From assembly GCA_005793655.1 (NCBI GenBank), contig SXRC01000027.1, positions 1-30,216 on the forward strand: 30,216 nt of DNA. Reading direction: 5' to 3'. Origin of the DNA: Actinomycetota bacterium (lineage in GTDB: Bacteria; Actinomycetota; Actinomycetes; Nanopelagicales; Nanopelagicaceae). Shown piece by piece: positions 1-7,404 of this stretch. Numbering within the stretch: the first letter of the stretch is position 1; each line of letters begins with the position of its first letter. Below the pieces are notes generated by a model. The model was not told the origin of the DNA. It made no database searches and saw only the letters and a program-made list of their open reading frames with translations. A program made the translations under genes and the position numbers.

Positions 1-1
1 G

Positions 2-508
2 AATGTATTACCAGTACATGGTGAGTGGCGTCATATGAGAGCAAATGCTGATCTTGCAATTAAATCAGGAGTTTCAGAACATAATGTAGTGATTGCAGAA
101 AATGGCATAACTATTGATGTGTCCAACGGGCATGCGGATATCTCAGGATCAATTCCCTGCGGATATGTTTATGTTGATGGGCAAAGTGTTGGTGAGATAA
201 CTGAGAGTTCATTAAAGGATAGAAGAATTTTAGGTGATGAAGGGTTTATCTCAGTTGTAGTAGTGATTGATTCTCAAAGTGGCAAGATAGTTGCTGGCCC
301 TGATATTCACGCTAGAGGGTTTACTGAGGACCAAACATTATTTGATGATGTTAAAGGTGATATTGAAAAAGCATTAAGTAAGGCGGTGGCTGGCGGATTT
401 AATGGCACCCATCAGCTTTCACAAGTTGTAAGACGCACCATTGGCAGTTGGGTAGGGGAAGAGCACCGACGAAAGCCGATGATTATTCCGTTGGTGATTG
501 AGGTTTAG
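2..508 (+). CDS. rnj: Ribonuclease J, C-terminal part (5' end outside window)
   Basis: The frame is open from the first bases of the window (NVLPVHGEWRHM...), so this is the 3' part of a longer gene; the first ATG at position 35 is internal, not a start. RNase J is a metallo-beta-lactamase/beta-CASP ribonuclease with 5'-3' exo- and endonuclease activity in mRNA decay and rRNA maturation. The visible PVHGEWRH segment matches the end of the beta-CASP/lactamase core, which carries a conserved metal-binding His. It is followed by the RNase J C-terminal domain with the family pattern DGQSVG...RRILGDEGF and a C-terminal RRT...KPMIIPLVIEV. The gene lies 84 nt upstream of ftsK on the same strand, the usual actinobacterial arrangement. 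Family assignment is firm; the catalytic His/Asp motifs lie outside the window and cannot be checked. Confidence 0.9.
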   Translation, partial: NVLPVHGEWRHMRANADLAIKSGVSEHNVVIAENGITIDVSNGHADISGSIPCGYVYVDGQSVGEITESSLKDRRILGDEGFISVVVVIDSQSGKIVAGPDIHARGFTEDQTLFDDVKGDIEKALSKAVAGGFNGTHQLSQVVRRTIGSWVGEEHRRKPMIIPLVIEV

Positions 509-592
509 TAATCCCATTTTGATTAAGTTTTTTACTTAAAGTGCGTGCCGATTACCGCAAGGGGTAAAGTTGTTCTTTAGGCTTATCTTCTT

Positions 593-2929
593 ATGGCAAA
601 GAAAAAAACCACCGCAAAGAAATCAAATATTTTCGCGCCATTACTACGGGCAGTTGGTTGGCTTTGGCGGTTAATTGCAAAAGGATTAGGCAATTCAATC
701 CGCTTTATTTTTAGATCCTCTCAGGAGTTAGATCCGGCGCATCAAAGAGATGGTGTGGCATTTTTTATCTTTATATTGGCATTAATTTCAGCAGCTGGAG
801 TTTGGTTTGATTTAGATAATCTTTTAGGAAGAGGTATATACGCATTTCTTTTTGGTGGGGTAGGGGTATTGGCAAATGCGGTTCCAGTGCTGTTTATCTA
901 CTTCGCATACCGATTATTTAAATCATCAGATGATTCTGGTGATATTGGTCGAATTAGTACCGGTACATTATTACTGCTAATTAGCACTACCGCCCTTGCC
1001 CATATTATTAATGGCTCAACTGGGACTGGTGCTACTGCAATGCGCGAGGGTGGCGGCTGGATTGGGTATGGCATCTCCACTGGCCTAGTTGCATTAGTAA
1101 CCTCCGTGCTTGCTATTCCTATTTTGATAATTTTTTTAATCTTTGGCTTGTTGGTCATTACTAAAACACCAGTATCTAAAGTTTTTAGTCAATTTGGTAA
1201 GTTATTTACCTTAGGTAGATCTGGCATCAGCAGTGCACGGCAGCGGCGAGCAGAGCGATTAGTTGCCCAGGATTTTGAGGTTAGTGAGACCCCACCATTT
1301 GAATCACCACTGGTTAAGGATTTAGTGGAGGAGTTTGAACCTGCCCAATTAGATTATGAGGTTGAGTTGGGTGATTTTGATGAGATTACTCAAAAAATTC
1401 CACGAATCAATAAACCTGCAAAGAGTGAGAGCAGCCGCCCACAACAATTACTTCTATCCTCAGATGCTAAGTATGAATTGCCACCTGCAGATTTACTAAG
1501 AAGTGGACCAGCTGCAAAAGGCAAGTCAAAGGTAAATGAGACTGTAGTTACCGCCCTTAAACAAGTTTTTGAACAGTTTGAAGTTGATGCGCAAGTGACT
1601 GGATTCATGCGTGGACCAACAGTAACTAGGTATGAGGTGGAGTTGGGTAATGGCGTAAAGGTTGAGGCAATATCAGCGCTTTCAAAAAATATTGCATATG
1701 CAGTAGCAAGTGGTGAGATAAGAATCCTCTCACCTATCCCAGGTAAATCTGCGGTCGGAATTGAGATACCAAACTCAGATCGAGAGATAGTGGCCTTAGG
1801 TGATGTGCTTAGGTCAACAGTTTCAGGTAGTGATACTCATCCAATGTTAATTGCATTAGGCAAAGATGTTGAAGGCTTATTTGTATGTGCCAATCTGGCA
1901 AAAATGCCACACTTATTGGTGGCAGGTGCAACTGGTGCTGGTAAATCTTCCATGATTAATTCACTGGTGGTTTCAATATTAATGCGGGCTACTCCCGATG
2001 AGGTGCGACTGGTATTAATTGATCCTAAGCGGGTGGAGTTAACAAATTATGAAGGTGTACCACATTTAATTGCACCAATTATTACCAACCCTAAGAAAGC
2101 AGCTGATGTATTAGATTGGGTAGTACGTGAGATGGAGATGCGCTATGACGATCTATCAGTCTTTGGATTTAGACATATTGATGATTTCAATAAAGCGGTT
2201 AAGGCAGGCAAGGTTTCACCACCTGCTGGTAGTGATCGCACCCTGGAGCCTTACCCATACCTTTTAGTAATTGTGGATGAGTTAGCAGATTTAATGATGA
2301 TTGCAGCCCGCGAGGTTGAAGAGTCAATTGTTCGAATTACCCAATTAGCTAGAGCTGCTGGTATTCATTTAGTACTTGCTACTCAGCGACCAAGTGTTGA
2401 TATTGTCACTGGATTAATAAAAGCAAATGTTCCATCAAGACTTTCATTTGCAACTAGTAGCCTGGCTGATTCCAGAGTTATTTTAGATACCCCAGGTGCT
2501 GAAAAACTTGTTGGCCAAGGAGATGGATTATTTCTACCAATGGGGGCAAGTAAGCCGGTTCGAATTCAAGGAGCCTACGTCTCAGAACGAGAGATTGAAG
2601 CGGTAGTCAACCATGTTAAATCTCAGCTTCAGCCTGTCTACCGAATTGATTTAAATGCACCAATCAAATCCAATCTAGTCACTGGTGATGTAGGTGATGA
2701 TCTTGATCTGCTGTTACAAGCAATTCAATTAGTTGTCTCTACTCAGTTTGGATCAACCTCTATGCTGCAAAGAAAGTTACGAGTTGGCTTTGCCAAAGCT
2801 GGGCGATTAATGGATTTGATGGAGAGTCGGGGAATTGTGGGTCCAAGTGAAGGTTCAAAAGCTAGAACGGTTTTGATTAACGCAGAGCAAATGCCAGATG
2901 TATTGGAGTCAATTAGAGGAAACTTGTAA
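593..2929 (+). CDS. ftsK: DNA translocase FtsK/SpoIIIE
   Basis: This is a septum-located, ATP-driven dsDNA pump that clears and aligns chromosome termini during division. The 778-residue product is close in length to SpoIIIE and much shorter than E. coli FtsK. A basic N-terminus (MAKKKTTAKK) is followed by about four hydrophobic segments near residues 54-71, 82-107, 122-138 and 158-190. An acidic linker runs to about 300, then comes the RecA-like motor with Walker A GATGAGKSS near residue 445 and Walker B LLVIVDELADL near 557. The C-terminal winged-helix gamma domain (about 702-775) recognises oriented chromosomal sequences in this family. The start is the ATG at 593; no good Shine-Dalgarno precedes it. 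The gene stands alone between rnj and a spacer holding unusual homopolymer runs. Nothing in it looks broken. Confidence 0.96.
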   Translation: MAKKKTTAKKSNIFAPLLRAVGWLWRLIAKGLGNSIRFIFRSSQELDPAHQRDGVAFFIFILALISAAGVWFDLDNLLGRGIYAFLFGGVGVLANAVPVLFIYFAYRLFKSSDDSGDIGRISTGTLLLLISTTALAHIINGSTGTGATAMREGGGWIGYGISTGLVALVTSVLAIPILIIFLIFGLLVITKTPVSKVFSQFGKLFTLGRSGISSARQRRAERLVAQDFEVSETPPFESPLVKDLVEEFEPAQLDYEVELGDFDEITQKIPRINKPAKSESSRPQQLLLSSDAKYELPPADLLRSGPAAKGKSKVNETVVTALKQVFEQFEVDAQVTGFMRGPTVTRYEVELGNGVKVEAISALSKNIAYAVASGEIRILSPIPGKSAVGIEIPNSDREIVALGDVLRSTVSGSDTHPMLIALGKDVEGLFVCANLAKMPHLLVAGATGAGKSSMINSLVVSILMRATPDEVRLVLIDPKRVELTNYEGVPHLIAPIITNPKKAADVLDWVVREMEMRYDDLSVFGFRHIDDFNKAVKAGKVSPPAGSDRTLEPYPYLLVIVDELADLMMIAAREVEESIVRITQLARAAGIHLVLATQRPSVDIVTGLIKANVPSRLSFATSSLADSRVILDTPGAEKLVGQGDGLFLPMGASKPVRIQGAYVSEREIEAVVNHVKSQLQPVYRIDLNAPIKSNLVTGDVGDDLDLLLQAIQLVVSTQFGSTSMLQRKLRVGFAKAGRLMDLMESRGIVGPSEGSKARTVLINAEQMPDVLESIRGNL

Positions 2930-2940
2930 TTCACTTTTCA

Positions 2941-2970
2941 CCTTTTTTTGGAAAAAAAAAGGGGGGGGGG
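2941..2970. repeat. Stacked homopolymer runs (CC-T7-GG-A9-G10)
   Basis: Directly downstream of the ftsK stop lie seven T (2943-2949), GG, nine A (2952-2960) and ten G (2961-2970). CC-T7 (2941-2949) can pair with A7-GG (2954-2962) around a four-base loop. The 9-bp stem is followed by G residues rather than a U tract, so it is not a normal intrinsic terminator. A G10 run is striking in AT-leaning DNA. It may be a slippage-prone site upstream of the rodZ-like gene, or a sequencing or assembly error in a homopolymer. Confidence 0.85.
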
Positions 2971-3029
2971 AGTTAGATAGCGGGTGAATTCTTGGTTTTT
3001 CTGCAACTTAAGCGTGCTACCCCAGTAGG

Positions 3030-3051
3030 TTGGCTAAAAAAATATTGCCAA
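3030..3051. promoter_or_regulatory. Inverted repeat TTGGC-N12-GCCAA, possible operator
   Basis: TTGGC (3030-3034) and GCCAA (3047-3051) form a perfect 5-bp inverted repeat with a 12-bp AT-rich centre. The right arm overlaps a possible -35 element (TTGCCA, 3045-3050) of the downstream rodZ-like gene, which is where a repressor could act. The arms are short, so chance is a real alternative. Confidence 0.3.
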
Positions 3052-3074
3052 AACTGTACTTGAAGTCTTACCCT
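3045..3074 (+). promoter_or_regulatory. Candidate sigma-70-type promoter of rodZ-like gene
   Basis: TTGCCA (3045-3050) and TACCCT (3069-3074) are separated by 18 bp, giving an expected start near 3081 and a leader of about 23 nt before the ATG at 3104. The match to TTGACA/TATAAT is moderate. Called by eye from consensus and spacing only. Confidence 0.35.
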
Positions 3075-3103
3075 TAGCCTTCCCAAAGTGAACGGTCATT
3101 TTT

Positions 3104-3853
3104 ATGGTTGAAATTTTGCAACTAAAGCAAGCTCGCGAAGCTGCTAATTTGACCGTTGAACAAATTGCAAATCAAACAAGTATAAGAGCTGCAGTCATTA
3201 AAGATTTAGAAAATAACTCTGTTGAGCAGTGCGGTGGTATCGCCTATGCTCGGGGACACCTCAGAGCCATCGTCAAATTAATTAACCAAAAATCGGCGAA
3301 GAGTGAAAATATAAATGCAGATGAGATCGTTGCCCAATTTGAAGCAGTACAAGTTTTGGATAATCGACGTATTATTGAAAAGCTTGATGAGAATAATGTG
3401 GCTGAAAAGCCAAAAGAGAAGAAGCGAATGAAATTTGGCACCTTAGCCTCAATCTCAGTTGCGGTTCTTAGTATCGGTTTCATTGCGCAAATTGCGATAA
3501 ACAATGTCTCTGGTATGAATGAGAATCTGAATTCGGCCATCACTCAACCAAGTAAGAAACCAGCTGAAGGAAAAACTGATACATCCATAACCCTGCCGGC
3601 TGGGGTGAACCTAGTATTAAGTGGTGTTGGTGGCAGAAGTTGGGTTGGTCTTACTAATGCGAATGGTGAATCAGTTTTTAATGGTCATATCGGTGCTGGT
3701 GAGGTCATGGCCTTTAATGATCCACAAATAATAAAAGCAGTAATTGGAAATGCTGGAGCTATTGCTTTGAGAGTAAATGGCTCAGATTTAGGAGTGGCTG
3801 GTGCCGATGGTGAGGTAGTTCGCCTAGATTTTGGTGCAAACCAGAAGCTCTAA
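3104..3853 (+). CDS. RodZ-like helix-turn-helix membrane protein (DUF4115 C-terminus)
   Basis: The 249-residue product has three parts. The first is an N-terminal HTH_25-type domain (about 5-60; LKQAREAANLTVEQIANQT... GIAYARGHLRAIVKLI). The second is one membrane segment (about 111-132) after a KEKKRMK basic stretch. The third is an extracytoplasmic beta-rich domain (about 165-248) of the DUF4115 type, with SGVGGRSWVGL and GHIGAGEVMAF. This is the layout of RodZ, which links the elongation machinery to MreB in rods; in actinobacteria the role is less clear. The position between ftsK and rimO is common for this family in the phylum. It is probably transcribed from its own promoter in the 174-nt upstream spacer. 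The function in cell shape is inferred from architecture only. Confidence 0.8.
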   Translation: MVEILQLKQAREAANLTVEQIANQTSIRAAVIKDLENNSVEQCGGIAYARGHLRAIVKLINQKSAKSENINADEIVAQFEAVQVLDNRRIIEKLDENNVAEKPKEKKRMKFGTLASISVAVLSIGFIAQIAINNVSGMNENLNSAITQPSKKPAEGKTDTSITLPAGVNLVLSGVGGRSWVGLTNANGESVFNGHIGAGEVMAFNDPQIIKAVIGNAGAIALRVNGSDLGVAGADGEVVRLDFGANQKL

Positions 3854-3864
3854 TTTTATAGATT

Positions 3865-3883
3865 AGAAGTTGGGCCAACTTCT
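3865..3883. promoter_or_regulatory. Perfect 19-bp dyad upstream of rimO
   Basis: AGAAGTTGG-G-CCAACTTCT is a perfect 9-bp inverted repeat with a single central base, lying in the 51-nt gap between the rodZ-like gene and rimO. As RNA it could fold into an 8-bp stem with a 3-nt loop, but no U tract follows, so a terminator is unlikely. It sits just upstream of a -10-like hexamer and could be an operator. Confidence 0.5.
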
Positions 3884-3889
3884 GCAGGG

Positions 3890-3895
3890 TATCCT
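3890..3895 (+). promoter_or_regulatory. Candidate -10 element for rimO, nearly leaderless
   Basis: TATCCT lies 9 nt before the GTG start of rimO at 3905. Initiation 6-7 nt downstream would give a transcript with only about two bases before the start codon. No Shine-Dalgarno sequence precedes the GTG, which fits leaderless translation, common in actinobacteria. No convincing -35 is visible at normal spacing. Confidence 0.35.
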
Positions 3896-3904
3896 TAGCA
3901 CATA

Positions 3905-5314
3905 GTGAGTTCAAAAATAATCAATGAAAAAAAGGTGCGCACAGGTGCGTTAGTTACTTTGGGTTGCGCTCGTAATGAGACGGACTCTGAAGAGTTAGCT
4001 GGCAGGTTAGCAGCTGATGGTTGGCGATTAGTTTCAGATCCAGCTAAGGCTGAGATTGCCGTTATTAATACCTGTGGGTTTATTGAAAATGCCAAAAAAG
4101 ATTCAATTGATGCATTAATTCAAGCCTCATCCCTTAAGACAAATGGGGTGACAAAGGCGGTAGTTGCAGTTGGGTGCATGGCAGAGCGGTATGGTAATGA
4201 ACTAGCTAGTGAAATGTCTGAAGCTGATGCCATTCTTAGCTTTGACGATTACAAAGATATCTCAGCTAGATTACATACAATTATTGAAGGCGGTAAGGTA
4301 AAAACTCACACCCCCAAAGATCGACGTGCGTTACTGCCAATAGCACCAGTCGAGCGTGCTATAACTCGGGAGATGACAAACCCAGATGTAAATCCCTTGG
4401 GCACAGTACTGCGCAAGCGTTTAGATAATGCACCCATTGCACCACTAAAAATTGCCAGCGGTTGTGACCGTAGGTGCTCATTTTGTGCCATCCCTTACTT
4501 TCGTGGTTCATTTATCTCCCGCAAGCCAGATGAGATTATTCAGGAGGCTAAATGGTTGGCCGATAATGGTGTCTCAGAGCTATACCTAGTCAGTGAGAAC
4601 ACCACCTCTTACGGTAAAGATTTTGGCGACTTAAAGATGATGGAAAAGCTGCTGCCAGAGCTTTCAAAAATATCGGCAATTAAACGGATTCGCTTGTCTT
4701 ATCTACAACCAGCAGAGGTGCGGCCCTCATTACTTCAGGCAATGGTTTCAGTTGAAAAAGTAGTGCCCTACTTTGACCTCTCCTTTCAACATGCAAATGC
4801 TGATTTGTTACGGAGTATGCGTCGATTTGGTGATGGCGAGAGATTCTTAAACTTAATTTCTCAAATCAGGGCACTCAATCCACAGGCCGGAATCAGATCC
4901 AATTTTATTGTGGGATTTCCAGGTGAGAGTGATCAGCAATTTATGGAGTTAGTTGAGTTTTTATCTAACGCCCAATTAGATGCTATTGGTGTATTTGGTT
5001 ACTCCGAAGAGGATAAGACTGAGGCAATGGAGTTAGGAAATAAAGTGAGTAATGAAGTAATTAAAGAGCGGGTGAGTGAGCTCTCAACCATAGTTGATGA
5101 GTTGATTACCGAGAGATCCCAGATGCGAATCGGTGAGAAGATTTCAGTTTTAATTGAGGATGAGGCGGAGCAAGAGGGAAGAGCTGATCATCAAGGCCCT
5201 GATGTAGATGGCTCAACATTTATTAAATCTCGAAACAAATATCGGGTGGGTGAGTATGTTGATGCGGTGGTATGTGATGTGGCAGGTGTCGATCTGATTG
5301 CGCAGGTTTTGTGA
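3905..5314 (+). CDS. rimO: Ribosomal protein uS12 methylthiotransferase RimO
   Basis: RimO is a radical-SAM enzyme that adds a methylthio group to a conserved aspartate of ribosomal protein S12. The 469-residue product has an N-terminal UPF0004 domain with three cluster cysteines (C21 in LGCARNETDSE, C57 in INTCGFIENAK, C91 in VGCMAE). The radical-SAM motif CDRRCSFC (C187, C191, C194) is followed by AIPYFRG, and a C-terminal TRAM domain covers about residues 400-469. NETDSE and the AIPYFRGSFISR context favour RimO over its paralogue MiaB, which is also in this window at 9181. The start is GTG 3905. The stop overlaps the GTG start of pgsA by four bases (GTGA), so the two genes are probably translationally coupled. 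Confidence 0.95.
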   Translation: MSSKIINEKKVRTGALVTLGCARNETDSEELAGRLAADGWRLVSDPAKAEIAVINTCGFIENAKKDSIDALIQASSLKTNGVTKAVVAVGCMAERYGNELASEMSEADAILSFDDYKDISARLHTIIEGGKVKTHTPKDRRALLPIAPVERAITREMTNPDVNPLGTVLRKRLDNAPIAPLKIASGCDRRCSFCAIPYFRGSFISRKPDEIIQEAKWLADNGVSELYLVSENTTSYGKDFGDLKMMEKLLPELSKISAIKRIRLSYLQPAEVRPSLLQAMVSVEKVVPYFDLSFQHANADLLRSMRRFGDGERFLNLISQIRALNPQAGIRSNFIVGFPGESDQQFMELVEFLSNAQLDAIGVFGYSEEDKTEAMELGNKVSNEVIKERVSELSTIVDELITERSQMRIGEKISVLIEDEAEQEGRADHQGPDVDGSTFIKSRNKYRVGEYVDAVVCDVAGVDLIAQVL

Positions 5315-5853
5315 GAAAGATCCAGCGGCCAAATCTTCCAAACTCACTTACGATATTTCGAATCGCTGCCCTGCCATTTTGTGCTTATGCGTTATTTAAA
5401 GGCGGTGGTGATGATACGAACTGGCGGATCATTGCCTTCATTTTATTCTTTATTGTGGGTTTAAGTGACATATTAGATGGCAAGATTGCTAGAGATCGCA
5501 ACCAAATTACCGAGTTTGGAAAACTGTTAGATCCAATTGCAGATAAAGCGATGCTTGCAACTGCCACCGTTGGGGCATCAATGCTAGGTCTACTGTCTTG
5601 GTGGGTTACTGGGATATTTTTAACCCGTGAGGTGGCGGTAACAATCCTGCGATTTGTGGTAATTAAAGTTGGTGTGATCCCTGCAAGTCGTGGCGGAAAA
5701 TTGAAAACCTTCTTCCAGAACTTTGGGGTGGGTTTTTATATTCTGCCGCTACCAGATGTTTTATTCCTACCCCGAGATATCTTCATGGGTATTGCCATTT
5801 ATCTAACAATTGCAACTGGGGTGGATTACTTTAGGCGGGTGCTTAAAAAATGA
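5311..5853 (+). CDS. pgsA: CDP-diacylglycerol-glycerol-3-phosphate 3-phosphatidyltransferase
   Basis: This integral membrane enzyme makes phosphatidylglycerol phosphate from CDP-diacylglycerol and glycerol-3-phosphate. The CDP-alcohol phosphotransferase signature is complete: D56-G57-x2-A60-R61-x8-G70-x3-D74-x3-D78. The surrounding sequence is hydrophobic, with several membrane segments, and 180 residues is normal for PgsA. The product could instead act on another alcohol such as inositol phosphate, because the motif is shared across the family, but the rimO-pgsA-cinA-clgR order matches actinobacterial pgsA. The GTG start overlaps the rimO stop and the TGA overlaps the cinA ATG by four bases. 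Confidence 0.92.
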   Translation: MRKIQRPNLPNSLTIFRIAALPFCAYALFKGGGDDTNWRIIAFILFFIVGLSDILDGKIARDRNQITEFGKLLDPIADKAMLATATVGASMLGLLSWWVTGIFLTREVAVTILRFVVIKVGVIPASRGGKLKTFFQNFGVGFYILPLPDVLFLPRDIFMGIAIYLTIATGVDYFRRVLKK

Positions 5854-6326
5854 ATGAGCAATTACTAGCTAAAGCTGTAATCAAGTTGTTAAGTAAAAGT
5901 AAAAGCACAATATCAGTTGCCGAATCAGTAACAGCAGGTGGATTGGCAAGTGCCTTAACTGAGGTAGCCGGTGCCTCAAAAGTATTTCTTGGCGGTGTTA
6001 TTGTCTACTCTGATGATCTAAAAGTTTCACAATTAGGAGTTAGTAAATCTGATTTGAAGAAATATACGGCAGTTTCTGAAGAGGTCGCTATTGCAATGGC
6101 GCAATCGGTGCGTAAGAAATTTAAAACTGATTTTGCTATCTCAACCACCGGAGTCGCTGGACCTGGTGCTGCTTATGGACAAAAAGTGGGAACCGCCTGG
6201 GTGGGCCTTGCCAGCAAAAAATCCGCTTTTGCAGTGGCTTTGTCCTTAGCTGGTGATCGCAATTCCATTCGCCACGCCATTATTAATAGCGCATTAGCAG
6301 CCCTAGAGCGTATTCTTAAGCCGTGA
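5850..6326 (+). CDS. CinA C-terminal-domain amidase (nicotinamide-nucleotide amidase, PncC type)
   Basis: The 158-residue protein consists only of the CinA C-terminal domain, with the family motifs AESVTAGGLA (about 24-33) and STTGVAGPGA. Proteins of this type deamidate NMN to nicotinate mononucleotide in pyridine nucleotide recycling. The N-terminal MocF/CinA domain of full-length CinA is absent, as is usual for actinobacterial copies next to pgsA. The gene overlaps pgsA and clgR by four bases each, so it is in the middle of a coupled run. The NMN amidase activity is a family-based call; such proteins are often simply named cinA or competence-damage protein. Confidence 0.9.
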   Translation: MNEQLLAKAVIKLLSKSKSTISVAESVTAGGLASALTEVAGASKVFLGGVIVYSDDLKVSQLGVSKSDLKKYTAVSEEVAIAMAQSVRKKFKTDFAISTTGVAGPGAAYGQKVGTAWVGLASKKSAFAVALSLAGDRNSIRHAIINSALAALERILKP

Positions 6327-6607
6327 TACTTCTTCGAACCCATATAGGTAGCGCCCTGCGTGCTGCCCGAATTGAGCAAGCTCGTACTCTGCGTGATGTT
6401 GCAAAGAGCGCCCGAGTCTCACTAGGTTATCTATCAGAGGTAGAGCGCGGTCATAAAGAGGCATCTAGTGAATTATTAAATGCAATTTGCTCAGCTCTTG
6501 ATTTATCTCTTTCCACAATCTTGGTTGATGTTGCCACTGTGGTTAAAACCCACGAATCCCCAGTATTAACAATCTCGACTTTGCAAGTGGTAGAGACCGC
6601 AGCTTAA
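6323..6607 (+). CDS. clgR: ClgR-type XRE transcriptional regulator
   Basis: The 94-residue protein has a Cro/CI helix-turn-helix at about residues 22-45 (LRDVAKSARVSLGYLSEVERG). SLGYLSEVERGHKEASSELL closely resembles ClgR, the actinobacterial activator of clp protease genes and some repair and stress genes. The pgsA-cinA-clgR order is the one seen in Mycobacterium and Streptomyces. It ends in two alanines (VVETAA), which could act as a Clp-dependent degron as described for ClgR in other actinobacteria; that is inference here. The GTG start overlaps the cinA stop (GTGA). Whether it acts on the nearby recA promoter cannot be read from the sequence. Confidence 0.85.
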   Translation: MILLRTHIGSALRAARIEQARTLRDVAKSARVSLGYLSEVERGHKEASSELLNAICSALDLSLSTILVDVATVVKTHESPVLTISTLQVVETAA

Positions 6608-6608
6608 G

Positions 6609-7145
6609 TTGTCTGCCGAGCCGGCGCTAAATTACGCCCGCCAAATCGCAACAAGTAATAAATCGCGCGCTGCTATTTTTACAGGGGCAAAATTAGTAAT
6701 TGCTGAGGTTGGCAATTACCAATCAAATATTTCAGATATTGCACTGCGCGCTCAAGTTTCTAAGGCAACTATCTATAATCAATTTGCTGATAAGGCAGAG
6801 ATGATGCAGTGCCTAGTTGAATCTGAGGTGCTCAGGCTTACTGCAGCAGCGCTAGCAGCATCCTCAAGGCAGGGGGCATTAGAGATTCTTTCAATCTCAA
6901 TCAGCCAAGATCTTGCACTGCGCAAATTAGTTGAGACAGATCCAACTGATATAGCAAAATTAGTAACCATTACCGATCATCCAACCTGGCTGGTGGCCCA
7001 TCAAAGTATTGCAAAAATATTTGGCGCAGACTCTGCTGCTTGTGGCGTAATTCTTAGGTGGTTAATTGGTCAGATAGCATCACCAATTACGCAAGCGGAA
7101 TCCTTGGCACAATCAAAGCGGCTTGCTGCGAGCTTATTTAGCTAG
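6609..7145 (+). CDS. TetR-family transcriptional regulator
   Basis: The 178-residue product has a TetR-type N-terminal DNA-binding domain: a first helix around residues 15-35, then ISDIALRAQVSKATIYNQFADKAEMM (about 41-66), the classic TetR recognition helix context. The rest is helical and has no recognised ligand-binding signature. The start is TTG 6609, one base after the clgR stop, so the two are very likely co-transcribed. In mycobacteria the position after clgR is held by a PspA-type gene, so this regulator is a lineage-specific feature. The target is unknown; a TetR member so tightly coupled to clgR may act on this operon or on a stress response. Confidence 0.8.
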   Translation: MSAEPALNYARQIATSNKSRAAIFTGAKLVIAEVGNYQSNISDIALRAQVSKATIYNQFADKAEMMQCLVESEVLRLTAAALAASSRQGALEILSISISQDLALRKLVETDPTDIAKLVTITDHPTWLVAHQSIAKIFGADSAACGVILRWLIGQIASPITQAESLAQSKRLAASLFS

Positions 7146-7156
7146 CAGTTTTTTAA

Positions 7157-7348
7157 ATGCGTATTTCAGAGCTCAGGTCTCGATTAGCTGCCTACCTGCC
7201 AGATCCAGATACCTATGCCAGAGATATCATCCATTCAGAGCTTGGCGGGATCAGCGTTAATGATGCAATTGCGATTGGCATGGAGCCAGATGAGATCTGG
7301 AAGGCGGTTATCCGCCATAACCCCTTGATGCCGGAGAAATACAAATAG
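7157..7348 (+). CDS. DUF3046 family small protein
   Basis: This 63-residue protein has the DUF3046 pattern: MRISELRSRL at the start, an RDIIHSELGG segment, NDAIAIGMEPDEIWKAV in the middle and a short charged end. The family is small, actinobacterial, and typically encoded directly upstream of recA, as here. No function is established. It begins 11 nt after the tetR-type gene and ends 28 nt before the LexA box of recA, so it is probably the last gene of the upstream transcription unit. No catalytic motif, signal peptide or membrane segment is visible. Confidence 0.85.
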   Translation: MRISELRSRLAAYLPDPDTYARDIIHSELGGISVNDAIAIGMEPDEIWKAVIRHNPLMPEKYK

Positions 7349-7368
7349 CGGCGTGTTGCAGCCACCTT

Positions 7369-7398
7369 TTACCCTTTCGAACAGTTGTTCGATACAAT
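7369..7398 (+). promoter_or_regulatory. recA promoter
   Basis: A good -10, TACAAT (7393-7398), directly abuts the LexA box. A weak -35 (TTACCC, 7369-7374) sits 18 bp upstream. The operator fills the spacer between the two, so bound LexA would block RNA polymerase. The transcript would start near 7405 and carry a leader of about 150 nt. Confidence 0.7.
7377..7392. promoter_or_regulatory. LexA operator (SOS box) of recA
   Basis: TCGAACAGTTGTTCGA is a perfect match to the actinobacterial/Gram-positive LexA consensus TCGAACNNNNGTTCGA, placed in the recA promoter spacer. It shows directly that recA is under LexA control and that a lexA gene should exist elsewhere in this genome, because none is in the window. 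Confidence 0.93.
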
Positions 7399-7404
7399 AA
7401 GCCT

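Noticed and set aside
523..539. TTAAGT-TTTTT-ACTTAA hairpin between rnj and ftsK as a terminator
   Set aside because: The stem is only six mostly A-T pairs and no T tract follows, so it is too weak to call.
552..567. TTACC/GGTAA hairpin before ftsK as a regulatory element
   Set aside because: A five-pair stem is expected by chance; nothing else supports it.
4911..4935. Shared near-identical stretch in rimO and miaB (around 4911 and 10087) as a repeat
   Set aside because: It encodes the conserved GFPGESD motif of two paralogous enzymes, so protein homology explains it.
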